This document shows, piece after piece, positions 16,084 through 25,840 of a DNA stretch of 64,000 bases. The translations under genes were made by a program, and so were the position numbers. The stretch is from an uncultured Prevotellaceae bacterium (lineage in GTDB: Bacteria > Bacteroidota > Bacteroidia > Bacteroidales > Bacteroidaceae). The notes under the pieces are model-generated. The model saw nothing but the letters and a program-made list of their open reading frames with translations, searched no databases and was not told the DNA's origin. Each line of letters begins with the position of its first letter. The first letter of the stretch is position 1. Location: positions 29,786 to 93,785 of the forward strand of contig ONAG01000005.1 of assembly GCA_900315745.1 (NCBI GenBank), in the 5' to 3' direction.

Positions 16084-17187
16084 TTAGGGGAGAAGGGGAA
16101 AGGACTCGTCTAATTCAGTGTGAGGGTTTTTCATTTGGTCGGCAGTGGGAAGTGCCGCTGTTGGTATGACTATTGCAATGGTTTTCATCCTTACATAGTC
16201 TTCAGAGAGGAACATGAATCCGCGGTATGGGCCTTTCTTTCCCCAAGAGTTCTTGCAGATGTAGTATTTGCGCCCTTGCTTGTCGTGTGCCATGCCCACG
16301 ATGGCCATGCAGTGGTCGTCAGTGGTCTTTTGGCTGTCGAAGTCCATCTGCCTGCGTCTCTGCGTCGCTTCGGTGCTCTTTCCATCCCACCTGCCCACGC
16401 CTTTTCTGAAGCTGAATTTTGGTTCGGTTGCGTCTCCCTCCCAACATACGGGATGCCCCGTTGTGATGGCGCTGTCGATGTATGCCATCATGGAGTCGAG
16501 CGGAACATTGAGAAAATCGTCCTGATAAAGGTTGTCGGGCACTTCAAGCACCACTTTTGAGCCAAAGGGATGATGGGTGAAACTTGTGATTCCCACGTAT
16601 TCGCCAACCTGACAGATGCTGTGTGCAAATTCTATCGGTGTGTATTGGCAACTGAGCATAAACACCCATTCTGGTGCGAATCCAAGATGCGTTTCAAGTT
16701 GTTGTGTGATGTCTTTGTCGAGCTTTTCTATTCCCGAGAGGTGTGCCTTATGGCTGTCGGCTGTTTGTTGCATTGCGCTCAGCAACGACTTGTAATCTAC
16801 TTTGTCGGGCTGTCGGAATGAATTGTAGGGCATGGCTCCATAACGTTGTAGCAACTTAAGTGTCATGGTTGACATGCCACGCATGGTCATTTTATGACCA
16901 TCTTTCTTTGCATAACGCATTCTTGCCTGTTCTGCCAAGGCATGGCGACAAACGTAAACTGCCGAGAGATTCACGGAGTCACCCTGCATGAGGTGCTCTG
17001 ACTCTATTGTTGCCAACATGGCATAAATCCAACAAAAGTTGCTGTTGCCCTGTGACTTCACAGGAGTGGTCTTGAGCATCACATCAATATGGAAAGCCTC
17101 TGGTGGGGTATCACCATCTTTGCCACCATGCTTGTAGCACTGAGTGAGGCATAGGGCTGTCAGAAGCAGAAAAAGGGCATTTCGCAT
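16084..17187 (-). CDS. C1 family cysteine protease lipoprotein (bleomycin hydrolase-like)
   Basis: A 367-residue papain-fold protease. The N-terminal signal ends in a lipobox (ALCLTQC, C17), so it is probably a lipoprotein. The active site is visible: Q46 and C52 in KSQGNSNFCWIYA, His in DDHCMAIVGM and Asn in CKNSWGKKGPYRG. The long insert between Cys and His matches the bleomycin hydrolase/aminopeptidase C branch of family C1. It would cleave peptides at the cell envelope. It lies 3 nt after the S41 protease gene; co-expression suggests a shared envelope proteolysis role, which is inference. Confidence 0.88.
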   Translation of the reverse strand: MRNALFLLLTALCLTQCYKHGGKDGDTPPEAFHIDVMLKTTPVKSQGNSNFCWIYAMLATIESEHLMQGDSVNLSAVYVCRHALAEQARMRYAKKDGHKMTMRGMSTMTLKLLQRYGAMPYNSFRQPDKVDYKSLLSAMQQTADSHKAHLSGIEKLDKDITQQLETHLGFAPEWVFMLSCQYTPIEFAHSICQVGEYVGITSFTHHPFGSKVVLEVPDNLYQDDFLNVPLDSMMAYIDSAITTGHPVCWEGDATEPKFSFRKGVGRWDGKSTEATQRRRQMDFDSQKTTDDHCMAIVGMAHDKQGRKYYICKNSWGKKGPYRGFMFLSEDYVRMKTIAIVIPTAALPTADQMKNPHTELDESFPLLP

Positions 17188-17190
17188 GGA

Positions 17191-18756
17191 TTATTGGCTG
17201 AGCACTTCTATTCCTTTCTTGATGATGTCGTTGGTTTCGTTGAATACTTTATAATATTCATTCATGTCCCATAAGTCACGTGCTATCAATGCTTTAAGTT
17301 GGGTGCGAAGATAGGGTAGGGTGGTGTTCAACTCTTCGTCGTCCTTTGGCTTCAACTTGTCGGTTTCAGCCTTTTCAATTATTGAGTTGACAAGACTTGC
17401 AGGCACCTCGAAGTTGGTGTTGAAATCTTCAAAATCCTTGTATTTCTTCTTCAGTGCTTTTCTGTTTTCATCAATATATCTCATGTTGGCATTGATGATG
17501 TAGCTTTTTGCCGACAATTGCCTATGGAACTTGGTGAACTTCACCGTGTCAAGGGGAACGAAGACATCGGGCATTATCCCACCACCACCATATACCACGC
17601 GCTTCTCACGCAAGGTCTGGAATTTCAGCGAATCGGCGAAATGGATGCTGTCGGCATTGGTCATCTCTCCATTTTTGAAACGTTTGTCCAGGTCGTTTGC
17701 ATAGTCTTTCTTGTCGCCTTTTGTGTAGGGCTTCTGTATGCATCGTCCTGATGGCGTGTAATAGTGGGCGATGGTGAGGCGTATCATCGAACCGTCGTCA
17801 AATTCCACTGGGCGTTGCACGAGGCCCTTTCCGAATGAGCGGCGACCCACGATGGTGCCCCTGTCTTGGTCTTGGAATGCTCCTGCCGTGATTTCAGATG
17901 CCGAGGCGCTGTATTCGTTGACAAGCACCACTACCCTGCCATCGAAAGATTTCGAACCATCGGCATAGTAGTCGTGACGTGGCGTGCGACGTCCCTCGGT
18001 ATAGACAATCATGTCGCCCTTGTCAAGGAACTCGTTGACTATCCTCACGGCAGACTGAAGGTATCCGCCGCCATTGTCTTCGAGGTCTATGATGAGGTCT
18101 TTCATGCCTTGTTCGCGCAGACGTTGCATCGCGCTCATGAATTCATCGTATGTGGTGGCTCCAAAATTGTCTATTCTGATGTAGCCTATTCCGGGACGTA
18201 TCATGTATGAGGCGTCGAGGGAATAGACGGGTATCTTGTCGCGTACCACGGTGAACGGCAGCAGTTCCTTTATGCCTTGTCTCACGATTTTCAGGTTCAC
18301 CTTCGTGCCTTTTGGTCCTCTCAGGCGGCTCATTATTTCCTCCCTCGACATCTTTACACCAGCGATGGCGGTGTCGTTCACCATTACGATGCGGTCGCCG
18401 GCGATGATGCCCACCTTCTGGGATGGACCATTTGAAATGGTCTGTATCACCACCAATGTGTCCTCCATCATGTTGAATTGCACGCCAATGCCCTCAAAAC
18501 TGCCTTCGAGCGACTCGTTCATTGCCTTCACCTCCTTGGCGTTGGAATAGGTGGAGTGGGGGTCAAGTTTTTCAAGCATTCCGCGAATGCCGTCCTCAGC
18601 CATTTTTGCCTCGTCAACATCCTCCACATAGAGGTTGCTGATCGCCATCATTGCCATGTTCAACTTGTTGCGTGGTGTTGATGCGTTGAGCAGCAGTTGT
18701 GCTTGCATGCTGAGGCACGACAGTACTATTGCTATTGTGGTAAGTATTCTTTTCAT
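17191..18756 (-). CDS. S41 family C-terminal processing peptidase
   Basis: A 521-residue CtpA-type serine protease: N-terminal signal segment, helical domain, PDZ domain ([19 protein letters not shown] to [15 protein letters not shown]), then the protease core. The catalytic Ser is in [10 protein letters not shown] and the Lys in [10 protein letters not shown]. It trims or degrades periplasmic proteins at their C-termini. Its start codon overlaps the parE stop by 4 nt, so it is translationally coupled to the topoisomerase gene. Confidence 0.93.
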   Translation of the reverse strand: MKRILTTIAIVLSCLSMQAQLLLNASTPRNKLNMAMMAISNLYVEDVDEAKMAEDGIRGMLEKLDPHSTYSNAKEVKAMNESLEGSFEGIGVQFNMMEDTLVVIQTISNGPSQKVGIIAGDRIVMVNDTAIAGVKMSREEIMSRLRGPKGTKVNLKIVRQGIKELLPFTVVRDKIPVYSLDASYMIRPGIGYIRIDNFGATTYDEFMSAMQRLREQGMKDLIIDLEDNGGGYLQSAVRIVNEFLDKGDMIVYTEGRRTPRHDYYADGSKSFDGRVVVLVNEYSASASEITAGAFQDQDRGTIVGRRSFGKGLVQRPVEFDDGSMIRLTIAHYYTPSGRCIQKPYTKGDKKDYANDLDKRFKNGEMTNADSIHFADSLKFQTLREKRVVYGGGGIMPDVFVPLDTVKFTKFHRQLSAKSYIINANMRYIDENRKALKKKYKDFEDFNTNFEVPASLVNSIIEKAETDKLKPKDDEELNTTLPYLRTQLKALIARDLWDMNEYYKVFNETNDIIKKGIEVLSQ

Positions 18757-20714
18757 GATGCTGTTTCTTCTTCGGGTATGTCTTCTTCTATGACGAGATT
18801 GTCGATTATGAAATTCTGTCTCTCCATCGTGTTCTTTCCCATGTAATATTCCAGGAGTTGTTGCACTTGGTCGTTTTTGTGCAATGTCACTTGCTCCAGT
18901 CTCATGTCTGGTCCGATGAAATGCACAAACTCCTCAGGCGATATCTCTCCCAGTCCCTTGAAACGGGTGATTTCCGGGTCGGGTCCCAGGTCGTGTATTG
19001 CGCTGATGCGTTCTTCGTCGTTGTAGCAGTAGCGTGTGACATAGTCGCTTTTCTTTTCTCCTGGGGCACGTTTCTCATCGGCTTCGGCGATGATTTGCTT
19101 GTTCTTTATTTTTGTCCGCCTTGCCCTTACCCTGAACAGAGGTGTCTGCAACACATAGACATGTCCTTTCTTGATGAGGTCGGGGAAGAACTGCAAGAAG
19201 AATGTGATGATGAGCAGTCGTATGTGCATTCCGTCAACATCGGCATCGGTTGCCACAATCACCTTGTTGTAGCGCAGGGTGTCGAGTCCCTCTTCTATGT
19301 CGAGTGCAGCTTGCAAGAGGTTGAGCTCTTCGTTTTCATAGACCACTTTCTTTGTCAGCCCATAGCAGTTGAGTGGCTTTCCTCGCAGTGAGAACACTGC
19401 TTGTGTGTTCACATCCCTGCTCTTGGTGATGCTTCCGCTTGCAGAGTCACCTTCAGTGATGAATATGCAGCTTTCCTCCTTGCGGTTGTTTTTTGCATCG
19501 CTGTAATGGATGCGGCAGTCGCGGAGTTTCCTGTTGTGCAGGTTGGCTTTCTTCGCCCTTTCTCTTGCCAGTTTTGTCACGCCTGCCATTGCCTTGCGTT
19601 CTTTCTCGCTCTCTGCTATCTTCTGCAGCATGGTTTCTGCCACGTCGCTATGTTTGTGCAGGTAGTTGTCCACCTCTTGCTTGATGAAGTCGCCAACATA
19701 CTTGTTCACCGACACGCCATTGGGACTCATGGTCAGCGAACCAAGTTTGATTTTTGTCTGGCTCTCAAACATCGGCTCTTCGATGTTTACGGCGATGGCT
19801 GCCACCAGTCCGTTGCGGATGTCGCTGTATTCAAAGCCTTTCCCTGAGAATTCCTTTATTGTCTTGGCTATGTGCTCCTTGAAAGCACTTTGGTGTGTTC
19901 CTCCTTGTGTGGTATGCTGTCCGTTCACGAAGGAGTGGTACTCTTCGCCGTATTGGTTGGTGTGTGTGAAGGCTATCTCGATGTCTTCCCCTTTCATGTG
20001 AATGATGGGGTAGATGCCTGGCGTTGTCATGGTGTCGTTGAGCAAGTCTTCCAGTCCGTTGCGGCTGAGAATCCTCCTGCCATTGTACATTATCGTCAGT
20101 CCGGTGTTGAGATAGGTGTAGTTTCTCAACATGTTTTCCACTATCTCGTCATGGAAATGGTAGTTCTTGAACATCGTATTGTCGGGCTCAAACCAGATGT
20201 ATGTTCCGTTTTCGTCTTCCGACTTCTTCGTTTCATCCGACTGCAGTTCACCTCTATTAAAAGTGGCTTTGCGCACCATGCCATCCCGATAAGACCTCAC
20301 TTCAAATCGGGTGCTTAGGGCGTTGACGGCTTTCACGCCGACACCATTAAGACCCACGCTTTTCTTGAATGCCTTGGAGTCGTATTTTCCGCCAGTGTTG
20401 AGCACGCTGACGGCCTCGATAAGTTTTCCTTGTGGTATGCCACGGCCATAGTCGCGCACCCTCACTCGCAAGTTGTCTTCAATGTCTATTTCGATGCGTT
20501 TTCCCGCATTCATCTTGAATTCGTCGATGGAATTGTCGATTACCTCTTTGAGCAGGACGTAAATGCCATCTTCCGGCAGTGAGCCGTCACCCAGTCGGCC
20601 GATATACATTCCAGGCCTCGTGCGTATGTGCTCTATGCCTGTCAGTGTGCGTATGTTTTCGTCTGTATATTCTACTTGTTCTGTGTTTGTTGTGAATAGT
20701 TGGTCTTCTTGCAT
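18753..20714 (-). CDS. parE: DNA topoisomerase IV subunit B (type IIA, ATPase subunit)
   Basis: A 653-residue type IIA topoisomerase ATPase subunit. The GHKL domain has [18 protein letters not shown] and [15 protein letters not shown]; the transducer domain follows; the Toprim domain has [11 protein letters not shown] and [12 protein letters not shown]. Length and the Bacteroidetes-style start ([15 protein letters not shown]) fit ParE better than GyrB, though the two are close. It needs ParC, which is not in the window. It heads the cluster parE, S41 protease, C1 protease, HAD phosphatase. Confidence 0.92.
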   Translation of the reverse strand: MQEDQLFTTNTEQVEYTDENIRTLTGIEHIRTRPGMYIGRLGDGSLPEDGIYVLLKEVIDNSIDEFKMNAGKRIEIDIEDNLRVRVRDYGRGIPQGKLIEAVSVLNTGGKYDSKAFKKSVGLNGVGVKAVNALSTRFEVRSYRDGMVRKATFNRGELQSDETKKSEDENGTYIWFEPDNTMFKNYHFHDEIVENMLRNYTYLNTGLTIMYNGRRILSRNGLEDLLNDTMTTPGIYPIIHMKGEDIEIAFTHTNQYGEEYHSFVNGQHTTQGGTHQSAFKEHIAKTIKEFSGKGFEYSDIRNGLVAAIAVNIEEPMFESQTKIKLGSLTMSPNGVSVNKYVGDFIKQEVDNYLHKHSDVAETMLQKIAESEKERKAMAGVTKLARERAKKANLHNRKLRDCRIHYSDAKNNRKEESCIFITEGDSASGSITKSRDVNTQAVFSLRGKPLNCYGLTKKVVYENEELNLLQAALDIEEGLDTLRYNKVIVATDADVDGMHIRLLIITFFLQFFPDLIKKGHVYVLQTPLFRVRARRTKIKNKQIIAEADEKRAPGEKKSDYVTRYCYNDEERISAIHDLGPDPEITRFKGLGEISPEEFVHFIGPDMRLEQVTLHKNDQVQQLLEYYMGKNTMERQNFIIDNLVIEEDIPEEETAS

Positions 20715-20775
20715 GTATTGTTGCTTTTTCAGAAGTTGTTTTAATGTGTGCGTCCTGACAGTGGCAGGTAGCTTA

Positions 20776-21927
20776 TTACTTTATAGTCTTCTTGTAGCAG
20801 CGGCGCCGCTTGTGGAGTTCTGTTTTCAGTTCTCCCCATTGGCTTTGCACGTTTGTGTTGGTTTCCATCTCCACATTTGTCTCGCCCCATTCAAATCCGT
20901 ATGCGGAATAGCGTGGGATGAGGTCGGAGAAGAGCAATGCGTTGGCACCCTTGTTGCGGTATTCTGGGAGCACGCCGACAAGATATAGGTCCACGATATT
21001 GGTCTTGTGCCATTTGATGGCTCTGAGCAGGTGCCACCAGCCGAAGGGCCACAGCCGTCCGCGCCAGCATTTTTGCAGTGCCTTGGTGAGCGACGGCAGG
21101 GTGAGTCCCACACCCACCACCTTGTGCGGCTCGATGTTCCAGTCCTCTATCACCGTGAAGAGGTTCAGGTCTGCCATCGGCATGTAGGTGTTCACGTATT
21201 GGTCCACCTGGCGCTCGGTGAGTTCCGAGAAGGAATAGAGGTCTTTGAAGCATTCATTGATGACCTTGAAGACTTCTTGTCCGTAGCCTCCCTCAAAGAC
21301 TTCCTTGCGGGTGAGCTTTTTCACGTGCAGGTTGTACCGGCGCTCTATCATGCTTGCTATCTTGGCATATCTCTCGGGAACCTCTTTCGGCACGAACAAC
21401 TTGAATTCCACGTAGTCATTGTCTTTCTCGAAGCCACCCATCTTTTCGATATGCTCTGGATAGTATGGGTAGTTGTATATGGTTGCCAATGTGCCGAGCT
21501 GGTCGAATCCCCAGATGAGCATGCCTTCCGGATCCATGTCGGTGAATCCCAATGGTCCTACTATTTCGGTCATGCCCTTGCTTTTGCCATACTCTTCCAC
21601 GGCTTTTATAAGGGCGGTGGACACTTCGATGTCGTCGATGAAGTCAATCCATCCGAATCTCACCACTTTGCGATTCCACTTGTTGTTTGCCTTATGGTTG
21701 ATGATGGCAGCTACACGACCCACGATGCGATTGTCCTTGTAAGCCAGATAATATTCTGCCTCACAGAACTCGAATGCGGCATTCTTGTCCTTGCTCAGCG
21801 TGGCCCAGTCGTCGCTGAAGAGGACAGGGGCATCGTATTTGTTGCCTTTATAGAGGTCGTAATGATATTCGATGAATCGCTTTAGGTCTTTGCGTGTCTC
21901 TACTTTTTTTATCGCAATTGCAGACAT
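20776..21927 (-). CDS. GNAT-fold N-acetyltransferase-like protein
   Basis: A 383-residue protein known as a conserved Bacteroidetes family. The C-terminal part has a GNAT motif [21 protein letters not shown], the acetyl-CoA pyrophosphate loop. The N-terminal half holds [20 protein letters not shown], which looks like a second, diverged GNAT unit. The substrate is unknown. The start MSAIAIKK at 21927 is chosen because a perfect -7 element (TACCTTTG) lies 31 nt upstream; a longer frame to 22011 would overlap the next gene and the promoter. Confidence 0.8.
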   Translation of the reverse strand: MSAIAIKKVETRKDLKRFIEYHYDLYKGNKYDAPVLFSDDWATLSKDKNAAFEFCEAEYYLAYKDNRIVGRVAAIINHKANNKWNRKVVRFGWIDFIDDIEVSTALIKAVEEYGKSKGMTEIVGPLGFTDMDPEGMLIWGFDQLGTLATIYNYPYYPEHIEKMGGFEKDNDYVEFKLFVPKEVPERYAKIASMIERRYNLHVKKLTRKEVFEGGYGQEVFKVINECFKDLYSFSELTERQVDQYVNTYMPMADLNLFTVIEDWNIEPHKVVGVGLTLPSLTKALQKCWRGRLWPFGWWHLLRAIKWHKTNIVDLYLVGVLPEYRNKGANALLFSDLIPRYSAYGFEWGETNVEMETNTNVQSQWGELKTELHKRRRCYKKTIK

Positions 21928-21958
21928 GTAAAAAATTATTAGTGAACTATGTAACTTG

Positions 21959-21966
21959 CAAAGGTA
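21959..21966 (-). promoter_or_regulatory. Bacteroidetes -7 element for the GNAT gene (TACCTTTG on minus)
   Basis: Exact TAnnTTTG match, 31 nt upstream of the start at 21927; it also supports that start choice. Confidence 0.65.
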
Positions 21967-21997
21967 AGCATATTTGGCTATTTTGCCAAATTTTCCT

Positions 21998-23227
21998 TTA
22001 TTTTTTATCACATACGAAAATGATGTGGGTGTTGTCGGCGGTGGTGGTGGCGAAAAGGTAGCATTTTCCTCCGTCTGCCATTTTCAGCCGCTGTCTCAGT
22101 TGTGCTGCCGTCAGGGGGAAATTCCTCACGGTGATGTTGGCTTGTCTTATGTCTTGGAGATTGGTGCGCAGTAGTCGTTTGTTCATCGTCGTTGTTTTGA
22201 TGATGTGCATTGTCCGCCCGGGGAAGTCTTGTTTGTGAGAGTTTGAGATGAACAAGTGACTGTTTGGCGAGATGGCTTTGATTTTGTATTTTCTTGCAAG
22301 GGTGGAGAAGCACCCTCCTTTCATGATGGCGGCATTTGGTTCGTAGAGCCATGTTGCACTCATGGCTTCGTCGGTGGAGGATATTGTCGGCGTAGGTGTC
22401 GCCGAATGCTCGTTTTCTTCGTCGGTGATGAAGGTTCCGTTGTCGTTGACGCAGAAGAGTCTCGCCGATTCGTTGGTTTGCTGTGCCGACAGCACAACGA
22501 GCAGTTCTTTGCACTCGTTGGCTGTGGCGAAGATGTGTATTTCTTTTACGGTATTTGGTGCTTTGTCGTTGATGATTCTCTTTGTCTCATGCCAGTCGAG
22601 CATGGGCGACAGTTTGAGCATTATGACATTGGCGGTGTTGAGCAACTGCGGCAACAATGGCAAGATGTCTGGCGTGCAGTCTTTTATGGCGAAAGTGCGC
22701 CCTCCATGGCTGTCGCGTCGTGCAGGGTCGATGAAAAGCAGTTGCAGGTGGGGCAGTTTCTCCAACAGTTTCATGCTGTCTCCCTCCCATATTTCCACTC
22801 CTTTGATATTCAAGGCTTTGAAATTGTTTCGTGCACATTCACATAGTTCGTGTTGTTGCTCCATGTATATGCTTCGGGTGAAAAGTGCTGAGAGGAAAGA
22901 GAAATCGACACCTAATCCGCCGGTAAGGTCGGCAAAAGTCCTGTCGCCTGCATCCGTTTGTCCTTCATTCATCCATCTTTTGGCAACATCCACCTTGTAT
23001 TGTGCTGCCTCCTCTGACGAGCATTGTTCCATGGCGAGATGGTGTGGATATATGATGTCGTCACATCTCGCCCATGTTGGCAGTTTAGCGCTTGCCTTCT
23101 GCCATCCAGCTATTTGTTCGATGGCAATAGGCATTTCCACATCAGGGTGTTTTTTGGCTTGCAGTGCTAAGGAGCTGATGTTGTCGTTTCGATGTCCGAG
23201 GATGAACGCTTTGGTGGTGGACTTCAT
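21998..23227 (-). CDS. SAM-dependent methyltransferase with THUMP-like domain (PG_1098 family)
   Basis: A 409-residue protein. The central methyltransferase domain has the SAM motif FADLTGGLGVDFSFL, EQQHELCECARNNF and the LLFIDPARRD motif, an N6/N2-type DPxx-like site. The C-terminal part (from FPGRTMHIIKTT to the end) fits the ferredoxin-like and THUMP-like domains defined in the P. gingivalis PG_1098 family. An RNA target is suggested by the THUMP-like end, but no substrate is known. It is the last gene after the TPM-LemA pair on the minus strand. Confidence 0.8.
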   Translation of the reverse strand: MKSTTKAFILGHRNDNISSLALQAKKHPDVEMPIAIEQIAGWQKASAKLPTWARCDDIIYPHHLAMEQCSSEEAAQYKVDVAKRWMNEGQTDAGDRTFADLTGGLGVDFSFLSALFTRSIYMEQQHELCECARNNFKALNIKGVEIWEGDSMKLLEKLPHLQLLFIDPARRDSHGGRTFAIKDCTPDILPLLPQLLNTANVIMLKLSPMLDWHETKRIINDKAPNTVKEIHIFATANECKELLVVLSAQQTNESARLFCVNDNGTFITDEENEHSATPTPTISSTDEAMSATWLYEPNAAIMKGGCFSTLARKYKIKAISPNSHLFISNSHKQDFPGRTMHIIKTTTMNKRLLRTNLQDIRQANITVRNFPLTAAQLRQRLKMADGGKCYLFATTTADNTHIIFVCDKK

Positions 23228-23251
23228 GATGTGGGACGGCTACAATCAATA

Positions 23252-23276
23252 GCCCCCTCCGTATTTTGGAGGGGGC
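23252..23276 (-). terminator. GC-rich hairpin between lemA (second copy) and the methyltransferase gene
   Basis: GCCCCCTCC (23252-23260) pairs with GGAGGGGGC (23268-23276), 7-nt loop. On the minus strand only a weak T stretch follows, so partial termination or mRNA protection is as likely as full termination. Confidence 0.6.
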
Positions 23277-23293
23277 GTCATGGTCGTTGTATT

Positions 23294-23875
23294 TTAGAAT
23301 TTTACTTTTGGAGCTTTTTGCGCTTCAGCATCTGCTGCGAACTTCTCCATTGTCCTGAATCCGAATATTCCCGCGAAGATGTTGTTTGGGAATTTTCTTA
23401 TCTGACGGTTGTAGGTTGTCACTTTCTCATTGAACTTGTTTCTTGCCTCATTGATGCGGTTTTCTGTTCCTTCGAGTTGCTTTTGCAGGTCGAGGAAGTT
23501 CTCGTTGGCTTTCAGGTCAGGATAGTTCTCTGATACAGCGATGAGTTTTCCTAATGCCGAGCCGAGTTCTCCCTGTGCCTTTTGGTATTGCTGCAACTGC
23601 TCTGGTGTGCAGTTGCTTGGGTCGATTGTGATTGACGTTGCCTTTGCACGAGCCTCCACCACTTCTTTCAGGGTGTTCTCCTCATGTTGTGCATAGCCCT
23701 TGACGGTTTCCACTAAGTTGTCGATGAGGTCGTATCTGCGTTGATAAGCCGACTGTACATCTGCGGCAGCCTGAGTGGCTTCCTCTTGGACTCCAATCAT
23801 GCCATTGTAGGCAGAAATACCCCATAATACTGCCACCGCAACGATGGCAAGAATGGTCATTGTACTTTTTTTCAT
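23294..23875 (-). CDS. LemA family protein (second copy)
   Basis: A 193-residue LemA protein with an N-terminal membrane anchor (about 5-22) and the classical family core: QRRYDLIDNLVETVKGYAQHE, LGKLIAVSENYPDLKANENF and EKVTTYNRQIRKFPNNIFAG. It is nearer to the standard LemA sequence than the first copy at 6646-7221. It follows the TPM protein gene by 46 nt; LemA-TPM pairs are a common Bacteroidetes arrangement. Molecular role unknown. Confidence 0.94.
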   Translation of the reverse strand: MKKSTMTILAIVAVAVLWGISAYNGMIGVQEEATQAAADVQSAYQRRYDLIDNLVETVKGYAQHEENTLKEVVEARAKATSITIDPSNCTPEQLQQYQKAQGELGSALGKLIAVSENYPDLKANENFLDLQKQLEGTENRINEARNKFNEKVTTYNRQIRKFPNNIFAGIFGFRTMEKFAADAEAQKAPKVKF

Positions 23876-23921
23876 GATGTTTCTCTATTTTATTAGTGAT
23901 TGATTGTTTGCTTGCATGATG

Positions 23922-24764
23922 TCACCAGCCGCCACCGGCACCGCCGCCGCCAAACGAACCGCCGCCGTAGCTGCCGCCACTAAAACCGCCACCGCTGCTT
24001 CTGCCGAATCCACCGCCGCCGATATAGATGTTGCCACCGCTATATCCGCTGCCGCCACTATACCCGCTGCCTCCGGTGAAGCCTTTGCCTCCATGGTGCT
24101 TCCAAAGGTAAATGATGATTCCTATGATGATTAGGAACAATATCACGTCGCCGAAAGTGATTTCGTCTCCATTGGCGGAATGTGTGGTGGATGGTGGCAG
24201 TTCGCCGTTCTTCAACTGTGAGTAGATGGCAAAACAGGTCTGCACTACCGCCATGTCGGGATTGTTGGCGCGCATGTATGGCTGGATGAAGTTCCTGCCT
24301 ATCTTGGCGCATGTTAAGTCTGGCAGATATGCTTCGAGTCCCTTTCCGGGTGCTATGAAGTATTGGTGGTCTTCCACAGCTATCACTATCACGAGACCGG
24401 TGCGTGTGTCTTTGTATCCTATTCCATAGTTGTTGCCCACGTCTTGTGCCATTCTGAAGGCATCGCCGTTTTTCACGTGGTTTACGATGATGAATGCCGA
24501 CTGCACGTCCAGTTCGCTGTTGAGCTTGCTTAGATAGTAGTTGGCTGTGTCTCTGTATTCAGTGCTAAGAATACCGTCAGGGTCGCTGACGAATTGTGTG
24601 GAATCTTGGAGAAAAGCAAGGTTGATGTGCTCGGCATCCCAAATTGGAGAGCCGTCTTCGGCTTTTCCCAAATCGGCAGCCCAAGCCATCATGCCGACAG
24701 CCATCATGGCTGTCAGCCATAGAAAGCGAAGCGTTCTAATGCTTGTCTGGGTTTTGGCGGTCAT
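23922..24764 (-). CDS. TPM domain protein (YgcG/PsbP-type) with Gly-rich C-terminus
   Basis: A 280-residue protein: signal peptide (about 1-30), TPM domain (FVSDPDGILSTEYRD to the PYMRANNPDMAV stretch), one membrane helix (about 207-222, VILFLIIIGIIIYLW), and a tail of Gly/Ser/Tyr repeats. TPM_phosphatase domains have been linked to acid phosphatase activity and photosystem repair in plants, but the bacterial role is unclear. It is likely membrane-anchored and partnered with the LemA protein encoded next. A -7 element lies 25 nt upstream. Confidence 0.88.
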   Translation of the reverse strand: MTAKTQTSIRTLRFLWLTAMMAVGMMAWAADLGKAEDGSPIWDAEHINLAFLQDSTQFVSDPDGILSTEYRDTANYYLSKLNSELDVQSAFIIVNHVKNGDAFRMAQDVGNNYGIGYKDTRTGLVIVIAVEDHQYFIAPGKGLEAYLPDLTCAKIGRNFIQPYMRANNPDMAVVQTCFAIYSQLKNGELPPSTTHSANGDEITFGDVILFLIIIGIIIYLWKHHGGKGFTGGSGYSGGSGYSGGNIYIGGGGFGRSSGGGFSGGSYGGGSFGGGGAGGGW

Positions 24765-24789
24765 GTTGTTGAAAATGCAAAAAGTGATG

Positions 24790-24820
24790 CAAATATATGC
24801 ATATTTTGTGACAAATGCAA
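24790..24820 (-). promoter_or_regulatory. Promoter of the TPM-lemA operon
   Basis: TATATTTG on the minus strand at 24797-24790, with a TTG about 20 bp further upstream (24820-24818). The start codon is 25 nt downstream. Confidence 0.6.
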
Positions 24821-24871
24821 CTTTTTCCTAAAATATCGTGATAAGTTGATGTCAAAACTGTTTGTATCCCG

Positions 24872-25285
24872 TCATTGGAGCATGGCAAGAGCTTTGTTCT
24901 CTGCTTTTTCCATGATTTGCCTCTCACCAGGTCCCTTGTCGTTTATGCCACATAAGTGAAGGATGCCATGTATGATGACACGATGCAGTTCGTTGTCGTA
25001 TTCTGTGCCTTGCTGTATGGCATTTGAGGCAACCGTGTCGAGTGAGATGACGATGTCGCCACTGATGGTGTCGCCTTCGGAATAATCGAATGTGATGATG
25101 TCGGTGTAGTAGTCGTGTCCCAGGTATTGGTTGTTGACGGCGAGTATGTTTTCGTCGTTAACGAACATATACCCTATGTCGCCCACAGTCTTGCCATAGG
25201 AGGCAGCCACGGCTTTTATCCATGATGTGGTGGCACGCTTTTTTATTTTTGGCATTTTCACGCCGTCTGCATTGTATGTAATCAT
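24872..25285 (-). CDS. ybeY: Endoribonuclease YbeY (rRNA maturation)
   Basis: A 137-residue YbeY, a metal-dependent endoribonuclease that acts in 16S rRNA 3' maturation and ribosome quality control. The core shows DIGYMFVNDENILAVNNQYL, TDIITFDYSEGDTISGDI and the active-site HGILHLCGINDK. H106 and H110 are the first two metal ligands; the usual third His (H-x5-H) is D116, a change that also appears typical for Bacteroidetes members. Start at 25285 gives normal family length; a frame from 25423 would overlap coaD by 70 nt. Confidence 0.9.
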   Translation of the reverse strand: MITYNADGVKMPKIKKRATTSWIKAVAASYGKTVGDIGYMFVNDENILAVNNQYLGHDYYTDIITFDYSEGDTISGDIVISLDTVASNAIQQGTEYDNELHRVIIHGILHLCGINDKGPGERQIMEKAENKALAMLQ

Positions 25286-25353
25286 GAGTTTATGGTTGGT
25301 CGTTTTTTTATTGATGGCTGTTTCTTGCTTGATGTTGATTGTTTCTTGTTTGG

Positions 25354-25791
25354 TTAGGGAAGATATGGGGTGATGTCTTTGCCGTTGAGGGCAAGAGTCC
25401 TCACCATCGACGAACTGATGCATGCCAAGTCGGGTGATGCGAACAATATCACGGTCTCAAGTCCTGTGAGGAGCCGGTTGATGTCGGCTTGTTCGCGCTC
25501 ATATTCAAAATCCTTTACATTACGCACACCTTTCACCACACATTGTGCTTCCTCTCGAATGGCAAAGTCAACAGTTAGACCTTCATAGCCCTTCACTTCC
25601 ACCTTTGGGTTGTCGGCATAGAGTTTGGCAATGGTTTTTATTCGTTCTTCTGTTGGTGTGGAATATTTTTTGTTCTCGTTTATTCCCACCCCGATTACGA
25701 TATGGTCGGTGATGGTCAATGCCCGTTTCACAATGTCGGCATGTCCTATTGTGAAGGGGTCGAAACTACCTACGAAGATGGCTTTTTTCAT
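25354..25791 (-). CDS. coaD: Pantetheine-phosphate adenylyltransferase
   Basis: A 145-residue CoaD, which joins ATP and 4'-phosphopantetheine to give dephospho-CoA, the penultimate CoA step. The N-terminal nucleotidyltransferase signature GSFDPFTIGHADIVKRAL includes the T-x-G-H motif; VVKGVRNVKDFEYE and the ISSSMVR motif near the C-terminus bind ATP. It lies upstream of ybeY with a 68-nt spacer and downstream of ruvB by 49 nt, so a ruvB-coaD-ybeY transcript is possible. Confidence 0.96.
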   Translation of the reverse strand: MKKAIFVGSFDPFTIGHADIVKRALTITDHIVIGVGINENKKYSTPTEERIKTIAKLYADNPKVEVKGYEGLTVDFAIREEAQCVVKGVRNVKDFEYEREQADINRLLTGLETVILFASPDLACISSSMVRTLALNGKDITPYLP

Positions 25792-25840
25792 TTGCTATGA
25801 TGGTGTTTGCATGTATGGATATTGCGGTGTGTGGAATTGC

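Noticed and set aside
21007-21885. 292-codon plus-strand frame opposite the GNAT gene
   Set aside because: Shadow of a well-supported minus-strand gene; no promoter or domain.
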